A stretch of DNA of 64,000 nucleotides, taken from the NCBI GenBank assembly GCA_030998225.1, contig JAPYXD010000752.1, positions 17,872,501 to 17,936,500 of the forward strand. Direction: 5' to 3'. The DNA comes from Diplolepis rosae. Taxonomy: Eukaryota > Arthropoda > Insecta > Hymenoptera > Diplolepididae. Within the stretch, counting starts at the first letter, position 1; every line of letters begins with the position of its first letter. The notes under the pieces were generated by a model. That model saw only the letters and a program-made list of their open reading frames with translations, was not told the origin of the DNA and did no database searches. Made by a program: the position numbers and the translations under genes. Shown here piece after piece: positions 12,309 to 23,200 of this stretch.

Positions 12309-12643
12309 GTTTATTTAATCGAAATAAATCTTTTTTTTTAATCAAAAAAAGCCTTTCAAACAAATTATTTTGTTTAAATCAATCAAATCTTTTTTCTGAG
12401 TGTACAGTTAACTCTATTGCCAATATATCTTCCAGTTTTATTTTTTCTGAAAAAATGTTTTCCAACATTTTTACTGAAAAGAGGTTAACAGACGTTTTTA
12501 ATAATGTTTGACAAATTTTCAGAAAAATATTTTGTAAATCAAAGAAGTTATCTCACAGAAATAAATTAATACACAATATCTTAATATTGCAAATGAATAT
12601 CTTAGTTGCTTCTCCCATAATTAAATATTTATTTAATATATAA

Positions 12644-13505
12644 TACCGATCAGAATTGTGGGACCACCTATTTTTTAATGATTTCTTAAATTATCTTAAT
12701 TTCAATACTGTTAGTGATAAAATTTGTACTCTTAATAATGTGAAACCCATGAAAATTATCTTTAAAATTAGTCTGGAATGAAGTCGTTTCGTTAAATTTT
12801 AAAGAAGTTATTGCAAAAAAAGTCCAAATTTCAATCTTTTCTTAAGTTTTAAATAACTTTTGAAACAGTCAACATTTTTCAATATTCTTAGGCTCATTTT
12901 AAAGCTAAGATTCTACAGAATCGCAGTAAATTGTCATTATAAATATATAATTTTTTTCTTGCATAATGCAAGGAGTTGAAATTCTAACAAAAAAGTAGGG
13001 AAATTTCAAAAACATTTCATCTGTATGTAAATCATAAAAAAAATCATAAGATCATATACTTTAAGGGAATTCGATACAACATTCATGATCATATGTTTAA
13101 ATATCGTATAAAAATGTTTTTTTCGGCAAAAGCAATATTGGAATTTTTCAAACTTTTTTATTTGAATTTTAACTTTGAGCAGTATGTATGAAAAAAATTA
13201 CACATTAATTCCAAGAATTTTGTTAGATTTTATAGAAAGTTAGCTTTAAAATTAGTCCAAGAACATTAAAAAATGTTGATTATTTCGAACGTTATTTACA
13301 ATTAAAGAAAGCATTGAAATTTTGACTTTTTCTACAATAACTTCTTCAAAAATTAACAAAACGAATTCATGCTGGGCTTATTTTATGAAGAATTTTGATA
13401 GCTTTGAATTTAATTAAGAAAACAAATTTTTTCACTCACATAATTCAAATTAGGATAATTTAAGCAATTATCGAAAAACAGGTGGTCCCACAATTCTGAC
13501 CGGTA
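12644..13505. mobile_element. Foldback element with TACCGRTCAGAATTGTGGGA ends
   Basis: The left end TACCGATCAGAATTGTGGGA and right end TCCCACAATTCTGACCGGTA form a long terminal inverted repeat that includes GGACCACCTRTTTTT. Inner arms also pair (GAAGTTATTGCAAAAAAAGT and ACTTTTTCTACAATAACTTC). It starts and ends in TA, so a TA target is possible but not proven. No coding capacity. Confidence 0.75.
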
Positions 13506-14159
13506 CTGTATATTTTTCGCTGTGAACAAATAACACAAGAGGAACGTTTTAGTGAAAAAGATAATGATTGCTTATTTATTATTGGTAATTGCTGAATCAC
13601 TTTCACGCCATTGATTTTAAAATCCTGAAATTTTAAATACCCTAGAGCTCCAAACCAGGTCGAAGTCTAAGTCAGATTCCTAGTGTAGTTGCATGAAATT
13701 ATGAAAAAGTAAATTCACAGCCGGCTTTAATTCAGTGTCCATAAATCATTGAAGGTCAATTATAAATTTTCAGAAAATGGGAAATCATGCACGGATAAAA
13801 TATATTAAATACAACTATACAGTTATAATTATAGTTGATATGAAAATAAATATGTTACTAATACCTTTGAAAGAGTAATTCTCTCAGTAAACGAGTATGC
13901 TTTGTAATATAGTGGAATGAATATCATTATATAAGCATAAGTATTGACCTGCTTGGATCCTCGCCATACCTATCTCTTTTGCATAATCCCTGTCTTACCG
14001 ACATTAGTTGGCTTATGTATATCTAGTCTGCTTCGCTCTTTTTCCGCACGGAGAAAAATGGAAGATCAGTCTGAATATCAAGAATATCAGGCTAGCTATA
14101 TTTTAGGGTCTGCCACAGGACAGCTTTCTAAATGGCCAAACTGACCATTTTTAGAGGCT
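13506..14159. other. Spacer with no gene recognised
   Basis: The frame at 13944-14144 runs into the repeat array and is not supported as a gene. Confidence 0.4.
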
Positions 14160-16095
14160 GAAATATTATATTGTGTAACTAGGGACAAAAAATTTATTTT
14201 GCAAGTGTGAAGTTTGATGTCCGAGCAAAGCGAGGGTAACAACCACACGAGTAAAATTAATGTTTTTCCCGTGTCGAACACGATTTTTTTCTACTAGGGG
14301 GTCAAAAATGGATTTGTTTGCCCCGCACGGTTTAATGAAATCCACTTTATGACCCACTAGTAGAAAATTAGTATATTGTGCAACTAGGGGAAAAACATTT
14401 CTTTTGCGAGAGTGCATTTTGATGTCCGAACAAAGCGAGGGTAACAACCACACGAGTAAAAATAATATTTTTCCAATGTCGAACACGATTTTTTTCTACC
14501 AGAGGAACAAAAAATGGATTTGTTTTCCCCGCGCGGGGTATAAAATCCATGTTATGACCCTCTAGTAGAAAATAGTATATTGTGCAACTAAGGAAAAAAT
14601 TATTTATATTTTTTCCTCTAGTTGCACAATATACTATTTTCTACTAGAGGGTCATAAAGTGGATTTTATTGACCCCACTATGCAACCGAATCCATTTTTT
14701 AACCGCCCAGTAGAAAAAAAATCGTGTGCAACACGGGAAAAACATTTATTTTATTTGTGTGATTGTTGACCTTTCTTTGCTCGGGCACCAAACTTCACAC
14801 TCGCAAAATAAAATTTTTTGTACTAGCGGCTCATAAAGTGGATTTTATTGCCCCGTTCGGGGTGAAAAATGGGATATTGTGCAACTAGGGGAAAAAAAAT
14901 TATTTTGCAAGTGTGAAGTTTGATGCCCGAGCAAAGCGAGGGTAACAACCACACAAGTAAAATTAATGTTTTTCCCGTGTCGAACACGATTTTTTCCGAC
15001 TAGGGGGTCAAAAAATTGATTTTTTTGCCCCGCAAGGTGTAATGAAATCCACTTTATGACCCGCTAGTAGAAAATTAGTATATTGTGCAACTAGGGGAAA
15101 AAACATTTATTTTGTGAGTGTGAATTTTGATGTCCGAGAAAAGCGCGGGTAACAACCACACGAGTAAAAATAATATTTTTCCAATGTCGCACACGATTTT
15201 TTTATACTAGGGGAACAAAAAATGGATTTATTTTCCCCGCACGGGGTAATAAAATCCATGTTATGACCCTCTAGTAGAAAATAGTATATTGTGCAACTAG
15301 AGGAAAAAATATAAATAATTTTTTCCTTAGTTGCACAATATACTACTTTCTACCAGCGGGTCATAAAGTGGATTTTATTGCCCCCATTATGCAACCGAAT
15401 CCATTTTTTAACACCCCAGTAGAAAAAAAATCGTGTGCAAGACGGGAAAAACATTTATTTTATTCGTGTGATTGTTGACCTCTCTTTCTAGTTGCACAAT
15501 ATACTATTTTCTACTAGCGGGTCATATAATGGATTATGTTGCCCTCTGCTAGGCAACCGAATCTATTCTTTAAGCCCCCAGTAGAAAAAAAGTCATGTGC
15601 AAGACGGGAAAAACATTTATTTTACTCGTGTGGTTGTTACCCTCGCTTTGCTCGGGCGTCAAGCTTCACACTCGCAAAATAAACTTTTTTCTGTACTAGT
15701 GGATCATAAAGTGGGTTTTATTGCCCCGTTAGGGATAAAAAATGGTATATTATACAACTAGGGGAAATAAATGTTTTTACCGTCTTGCACGCAATTTTTT
15801 TTCTACTAGGAGGTCATAAAATGGATTTTTCCCCTAAACTGGGAAATAAAACCTAGTTCATGGCCATCTAGTAGAGAAAATAATGTCCTTACTAGTGGGT
15901 CATAAAGTATGTTTTACTTCCCAGTTCAGGGCAAAAAAATCCATTTTATGGCCCCCTAGTAGAAAAAAATCGTGTGCGGCATGAAAGAAACATTCATTCT
16001 ACTCTTGTGATTGTTGGACTCGCTTTGCTCGGTCATCAAACTCCACACTCGCAAAATAAACTGTTTTCTCCCTAGTTGCATTTTATACTATTTCG
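14160..16095. repeat. Array of the CTACTAG / TTGCACAATATACTA repeat unit
   Basis: About ten copies, in both orientations, of a roughly 200-bp unit. Key words are CTACTAGCGGGTCATAAAGT, GCCCCGCACGG, TCGTGTGCAACACGGGAAAA, GCAAAGCGAGGGTAACAACC and CTAGTTGCACAATATACTA, each present with its reverse complement. Neighbouring units are often arranged head-to-head or tail-to-tail, so much of the array can fold into hairpins. Frames on the minus strand (such as 14166-14486) repeat the same peptide because the DNA repeats; they are not genes. Lone units sit at 21791-21995, 33035-33243 and 39475-39680. Confidence 0.85.
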
Positions 16096-16137
16096 ACTTG
16101 ATAATCCTGAAGGCTCGATACGAATAAGTCGAAACAA

Positions 16138-16222
16138 AATGTTCAGCTTGACTATCCTGGAAAAGTAATTTGATTATCAATATAAAAAGTCTGATAATCT
16201 GCGGATGGTCAAGCTGAACATG
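16138..16222. repeat. Short inverted repeat
   Basis: TGTTCAGCTTGACTATCC (16140-16157) pairs with GGATGGTCAAGCTGAACA (16203-16220), giving an 17- to 18-bp stem around a 45-base loop with one mismatch. Confidence 0.65.
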
Positions 16223-16331
16223 AAATGAGAGTCTTTCTGAACATCTCGGAAAAATGATAGAAGGACCTTATAAGTATCTAGAAGCTCTGATTGATTAACT
16301 TTGATTATCCACTTTTCTCCGTAAGAGAACA

Positions 16332-16689
16332 CACCCAGAAAAAAAATGTCATTGATTAAAAAAAATTTCTTTGAATCAAACCAATTTCTTGATTGCTTTT
16401 TTCTTTAAATTAAAGAAATGACTTTCTACGAAGTCGCACAGTAATTAATTAAATAAAATGAATTATTTCTTAAGTTTGTGCCAGAGCTGTATATGAATAA
16501 AAATAATATTTTTTTAAATCAAATAAATAATGCTGAATAAATAATTTATTTAATATAAAAAAGGCTAAAAACATGATTTCTTAAAATCAAATAAATTTAT
16601 ATTTATTTTATATGAGTTTTTACTTGGAATTGAAAAAATGAAGTTAAAAAAACGATTTCTTAAATTAAAATAAATCTTTTTTCTGGGTG
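16332..16689. mobile_element. MITE of the CACCCAGAAAAAA-ended group
   Basis: It begins CACCCAGAAAAAAAATG and ends CTTTTTTCTGGGTG. The interior is built from AAATCAAA/TTTGATTT and TTAAAGAAAT words and matches the element at 5854-6236 in the opposite orientation. It lies about 380 bp upstream of the first Mob2 coding exon. Confidence 0.75.
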
Positions 16690-17070
16690 CAAGGAAAAAT
16701 TGCGTGACATAAATAAGTTAATTGAAAATTTATAATTGACCTAAATCTGCCAGAATCTCAGAGTAACATCATGCAATGATTAGATTTGCTTCGCTGTTGG
16801 TGTTTACCAAAGATCTGGAATTTTGCACTGCAGGTCGATTCTTTCACCTCGAAGCGTCTTAAAAGTGAAACCCTCCTGAAGTGAGCAACAATTGCACTGG
16901 AGTGTGATTCGGTTTTCGAAATCAAGGCAATCATTCGAGGGCTGGCGACTATTCGCCTACTTCGATGATAAAAAAGTGTTGCACAATCAGCAACGTTGGT
17001 GAGAGGATCATGTCACTGAAAGGAAGTGTCCGATAAGACCACGGCGAGCATAACGAACGCAATAACTGGG

Positions 17071-17243
17071 ATGCTGCGGTCCCCGGCTCGGGGGGCTGTA
17101 GCACTCCTGGACTCTTCTTCAACAACTTCGGCACCGACGACACCCCTTCATAACTCTACGTCCAGCTCCTCCAGCACCGCCTCGCGTCTCTCACTACTTG
17201 ACTCCTGCCACAGGAAGATCCGCTTCTTCGGTGAACTAGTCGC
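17071..17243 (+). CDS. Mob2: Mob2 coding exon 1
   Basis: Encodes a Ser/Thr-rich leader starting MLRSPARGAVALLDSSS. The donor is GC|GTGAGT. The exon ends with two bases of an Ala codon completed by the first A of exon 2. The frame is open upstream to at least 17026 but without another ATG. Base composition is much more G+C-rich than its surroundings. Confidence 0.8.
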
Positions 17244-20200
17244 GTGAGTTCCCAAAACATTATTAATAGACAACTTTTTATTACTCTCTAAATCTAAATC
17301 AGTTAAAATCTACTGATTGTCAGTGATATTTGACCGATTTGAATAGCTAAAAAGAGATTACTGTGAATCAGTCAAATGTCACTGATTAATCACTGAAATA
17401 TAACTGATTTAACAATGGAAGATATTGTTTTCACTGATTAATTAGTGACAATTAACTGATTTAACAGTGGAAAATATTGTTTTCATTGATGAATCAATGA
17501 TAAGGCAAATCACTGATTCAATCAGTGAAAATTTGACTGATTCAGATTTAGAGAGTAGGGCTTTTTAAATATCGCGAATAAGCCGCCAGCTCTCACACTT
17601 GATCTTTTATTTTCATTTTATTTCAAAATTAAAGGATCCATTATTTGTTATGACCATTAAGGCTATGGATCAATCGGAGCACGTGACTAAATTATAGGAG
17701 AAACTGGGGAATTGTGAGAGTGAATCGGTGATTTGCCTTTTTACTGATTCTTAAGTGACAAAAATGTTTTTCACTATTAAATCAGCTAATTTTCAATGAT
17801 TCATCAGTGGAAAAATATTTGTCACTGTTAAATCAGTTAATTTTTACTGATTCATCAATAGAAAACACTTTCACTGCTAAATAAGTTGATTTTCACTGGA
17901 GCAATCAGTGAAATTTGTCTGATTCACAGTAACCTCTTTTTAGCTATTTGAATCAGTCAAATTTCGCTGATAATCAGTACATTTTGCCTGTTTAGAGATT
18001 TAAAAAATTACTAGGAGGAAAAAGCTAACTTTTAGCTTAAGCAGTTTTTTGAAATTATTATCTGCTGAAAAAAAACTGAGTGTTGGCAAAAATCATGCGT
18101 TTTTGAGATTTTCAAAAATATTGGGGAATTGTGAGATACCGTCTAAATTAAGTCAAAAACGAAAAATATCGATGGAAAATGTTTATTGAATGGTTGGAAA
18201 ATATTATTTTCATTGTTTAATCAGTGAAATATCACTGTTTAAATAGTGAAAAATATTGTTTTCATTGATGAATCAGTGAAAAGGCAAGATGACCGTGTAT
18301 GATTCACTCATTGAATGTTTATGCAAAATTCCTTTTGAAAGTCGAAATACCAATGCCACACGATAATTATAATCCGAATTCAATTAGGACGGCGATTGTT
18401 TCCTTAAAACAGTTTACAGTATATTTCGTATCAAGTGCGGAAAGGTGTATTTTAACGCAAGAGCGAGTCGCGAGTTAAAATGCGTTCCGCATATGATAGG
18501 AACGATATTTTTTTTCGCTGTATACCGAAAGTTAGCCTTGTCGGTGTTGTTATGCGTGCGGGAAGTTGATTTTCCCGCACGAGTGCGGTAAAATTTTTAG
18601 TTTGTTCTAATTTTCCGCACACTTCAAATTTTATTGATTTCAAGTTTCTACATGTTTATGTCCAAAGTACATAAAATGTTGTTTTCAAAATTTGGGAAAT
18701 TGTAGAGAAGTTAAAAATGGACGTAGATAGACTACTTTTGGTTTTGATAAAAAAAAACTTCCAAAAAAATATTTTGTGTAATTAAAATTTTTTCTTGATC
18801 TAGCCGAAAGTACGATCTTCCTGGCCGCATTTCACTCCAGAAACAACGACTTTTGTGGCTCAGTAGTGCCGCTAAATTCATCGTATAATTCGTTTGTTTA
18901 ATTTATTTAATTCATCTGTATGTAACTTCAAATTATTAATAAATAGTACGCTAATCTTTCAAGTTAATTTTAACGTTTAACAATTGCATATCTAATGTAA
19001 CTTCGTGCAATTGCGCAACAGACTAACTGTTAAAAAGAAAAACAAAAAATTTATGTACACAGTTTATTTTATATTAATAATGATATTCATAAAAGTAATA
19101 ATAATTATTATAAGAAGATTAGTATCACTGGATGTGTGATTTTAAAGTTACTGTTGATCAATATTAATATTGTTATCGAAGAATACATTTTCTCTGGTAT
19201 TTGTTAATTTTTAAAAAAATTTTGATTTTCAATTTTTTTGTTGCAGTTATTGTATGATTGAATTTTATTTTAAAGTTTCTAATGCCCGCCCCGACCAGCA
19301 AAAACCTCGGTTTTGCAAAAGTCGAGCGGACCTCCCCCTGCCCCCTACAAAACCTCGGCTTCGCCTCGGTTTTAGGCGTACTTTCGGCTGGAGATCAAGA
19401 AAAATAGTATACAACCCACGGCCAGAATGTTTGATGCCCTAGGGTCGTAATATACTATTTTCATTTTCGAAACCAAATGTAGTCCATCTGCGTCCGTTTT
19501 TAACTTCTCTACAATGTCCCAAATTTTGAAAACAAAGTTTTATGTACTTTAGACATAAACATGTAGAAACTTGAAATCAATAAAATTTGCTAGTTTTGGA
19601 AATATCACATGCCCTTAAGGGGACAATGCACACGTAGAAAAAAGATTCGTGAAATTTATACAGAGAAAAATAGTTCCAAAAACTTTACCCAACTTCTGAT
19701 CAATGTTAGGTCATATGGGAAAGTTAGAAATCATTTAGTATTATTGTAATTATTTGTCACGTACCGGGTGTTCAAGATATAGTCACAATTTGGCAAACTT
19801 TGAAAATATAGAGTAAAGGTTCAAAATGTACGTCACAAAGTTAAGTAAAGTTTCTCGAAGTATTTTTCTCCCCGTACTCTCTTAATTTGAATCAGTTAAA
19901 TTTTCACAGATTCATTATTGAAAAAAATATTTTTCACTGTTAAATCAGTTAATTTTTACTGATTCATCAATAAAAAAACATTTTCACTGCTAAATCAGTT
20001 GATTTTTCTAAGTATCACATGCCCTTGACTACTAATTAATTAACTGAATAATTGAGCAAGAAACGGGTCAAAAGGAACTTTCAGTTATCGAATGTTGAAC
20101 CAAGGGATGCAATTTTCATTTAAAAATTACCATAAATTTTTTTTAAATATTCAAGTTCAAATCAAAGCCCTTTCGTAGTCCAAAATACGTATTTAGGACA

Positions 20201-23200
20201 TAGGGAGTTAACATGAACAAAAATTTCATTTCGGAAACGGGGTTATTTTGTCTATGAAGCTTTTATACAGGTTCATAATTCTCAAATAAAAATTTATGAG
20301 ATATAAGCGTTAGAAAATTCCAAAATTGGTAAATTTATGCATTGAAATGTATAAATATAATTTTTATTTATGTTTGTATGCGCCAGGGTTAATATGTTAT
20401 CGATATCATATTTATATTCTCTACTTTATTATATGATAGAAATAATATAAAACAGGTTTCAAAATTTTTAAAATAACCTTGTTTTGCTTTCTGCTCGAAT
20501 AATTTTTTTTACTCCAAAAAATGAAATACTAAATCCAATTACTGAATTGATTTTAGATTCTTTACACTTAATAAAAATATTTGGATGAATTAACAAAATT
20601 TTGGTTGCTTTTACCCAGGGGCGAATTTACTCAAGGGCAACATGGGCGGCGCCTCAAAGAGGGCGGCAAAAATGAGGGTTTACGTGCATTTTTCTTCAAA
20701 ATTCTTAAATATAAATTTTCAATACTTGAAAAACAAAAAATCTAGATCTCTTATAATATGAATCTTATTAGAACGTAATCACTGTTTTTTATTTTTTTAA
20801 ACTCGCGCCTTGACAATATTTGTTGAAGAAATAGAGGGGAGGGGCGATTATTCTAGTTTGCCCAGGGCGCCTTCATCGGTAAATGCGGCCCTGCTTTTAC
20901 CCTAAACTATTTTGTTATTTTATGTGCGAAAAAATGTTGAGTTGACACAACACAATTTTTAGTTAAAAATCCTTAGTTAAACTCTACCAAATATTTTTCC
21001 TGATTCTACCAAGTATATTTCTTGATCTTGCCAAACATATGTTCAATGCTGTCAAATAATTTTATTGGTCCAACTAAAAAAAATGTATTTTGTGAATTCA
21101 ACAAAATTTTTTAAAGCTAACAAAACTGTTCAATCAAAAGCTTTCGTTTACTCGAGCAAACGAGTTTGGTAAGATACACAAAAATTAAGTTCTTCCAATC
21201 AAAATATTTGTATAAATCAACAAAATGAAGTCAACAAAACGATTTTGTTCAACTAGCTTTTTTCTGGGTGTAGTATTTCCTTCAATACATTGACTGAGTT
21301 TTCTCCAATTCATAGAAAATTTATTGACAAAAAATTAACTTATTTCTTATGTGTTGTAAAACAAAATTTTTCCACAAGAACCTATCTTTAGTCATTAAAA
21401 TTTGTGATAAAAATAGTTTTATTACATGCTAGCAAGTTATTTTGACAGCCTACAAATATATTTTTTACTTTAATAGAAGCAACTGTGTCAAGGTTGAGGG
21501 CATGTATCAAGTGAGTTACGCGATCAAGAAAAGTATTTTAGTTTCCTTCAAGAATTTCTACAGTAATTACTTTTTTTGCTGAATTTTTGGGACATGATAA
21601 AAGACATACTAACGGACTAAGTCCTTTTAAATAATTAAAAACCTTAATTACTGTTTTACTGACATTAAAATTTTGTAATTCTCTGCAACAAATTATAGTC
21701 TACAGATCTTCATTAGTATGTTTTTGATAATGTTCCACAACTTCATTCAAAAATATTTATCACTGTAAAATAATGATGCAGGGAGCTAAAATGCCTTTTT
21801 CTACTAGCGAGTCATAAAGTGTATTTTATTGCCCCCTGCGGGGAAAAAATCCATTTCTTGACCCCCCAGTAGAAAAAAATCGTGTGCAACACGAGAAAAC
21901 CATTTATTTTACTCTTGTGATTGTCGCCTTCGCTTTGCTTGGTCATCAAACTTCACACTCGCAAAATAAACTTTTTTCCCTTGGTGTACAATATTCTATT
22001 CTAAGTCACTTGATTCGCGGTGACGTTGGCAATTGTAATTATAGTCTGCAATCTTGTTTAAAAATAATACCTTATTAATTTTCGGTATAAAACAGACATA
22101 AATAAAGAAGCAAAGGTCTGTCTGATATAAAATAGTATATTATGCAACTAGGGAAAAAAAATGTATTTTTCGAGTGTGAAGTTTGATGCCGAGCAAAGCG
22201 AAGGTAACAACCACACTAGTAGAATAAATGTTTGCCCCGCATGGTATAATAAAATCGACTTTATGATCCTCTAGTAGAAAATTAGTATATTGTGCAACTA
22301 GGGGAAAAAACATTTATTTTGTGAAGTTTTATGCCGAGAAAAGTGAGGGTAACAACCACACGAGTAGAATAAATGTTTTTCCCATGTTGCACACGATTTT
22401 TTATCTACTGGTGGTCAAAAAACAAACTTTTTTTCACCGTAGGGGACAATAAAATACACTTTATGGCCTGCTAGTATAAAAAATTCATTTTTCTACTAGC
22501 GGGTCGTAAAGTGAATTTTATTGACCCCTATAAATTTTGCAATTTTAGGGTTATGCCCATTTTATTTTTCTGTACCTCTTTGTGATATAAAAAGGGAAAA
22601 TGATAGATTTTGTAAAAAAATAAAACTTGCAAATGTGTACATTATTATAAAAATTGCATAACAATGTGTTTTATTTCACTTGTAGATATTTTTTCTGCAA
22701 TCATTGTTTATAGTTTATGAAACAAAATGAAATTTTCAGTTGCTTTTAATTAGGGGGGGGGGGGGGGGATATGGTCTATTTTAATCGGTTTTGGAAGGTT
22801 GCCTTCTTTTTTCTTTCCTCCTTTTTTGTTAGTTTTCTCATAATTGTTTATTTTGGGTGATGATTTTTGTCCAAATTTGGTCCTGTTTATTGTGTTTTGA
22901 CGATTCGAGAGGTTTCGGATTCTGGAAATTTTGAAAATATCAATGGCTTGAATAATTTTTTTACATTTTTTTAACAAACCAACAAAAAAGGTAGCAAAAT
23001 ATTCTAGATAAATTCAACTCAAAGTGAATTAAGGTTTTAAAACACAAAAAAATGAATTTAAATTGAATGGAAGGAGATTTAATAGAATTAACTTAAAACT
23101 TATTTCAAGCGAGTTCGAATTGAATTCTGAAGCACAATTTAAAATGAAAAAGAAATCAAAAACGTCTGACACTCATCAATTTTGTCAAGAATTTGATGTT

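Larger units (their letters stand above)
11185..12404. mobile_element. Second layer: TACACTTAG-ended element
   Basis: The left end TACACTTAGGAAAACGATTT is mirrored by the right end AAATCTTTTTTCTGAGTGTA. The interior arms are rich in AAATCAAA/TTTGATTT words, like other members of the CACCCAG-ended group. It is split by the element at 11288-12308. Confidence 0.65.
11058..12560. mobile_element. Outermost layer of a four-deep transposon nest
   Basis: The two flanks (about 11058-11184 and 12405-12560) are the halves of a palindromic MITE of the kind seen whole at 2680-2958: CCTGTAAAAGACC and TTTCTTTCTGATAATTT on the left, ACTGAAAAGAGGTTAACAGA and TTTCAGAAAAATATTTTGTA on the right. The element at 11185-12404 sits between them. 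Confidence 0.65.

Noticed and set aside
14096..14550. Overlapping minus-strand frames with a repeated peptide (LPSLCSDIKL)
   Set aside because: The peptide repeats because the DNA unit repeats. The frames break and shift with each unit and match no protein.
14160..16095. CRISPR-like array
   Set aside because: Units alternate in orientation, have no uniform spacers, and lie in a eukaryotic genome; lone dispersed copies show a mobile repeat.
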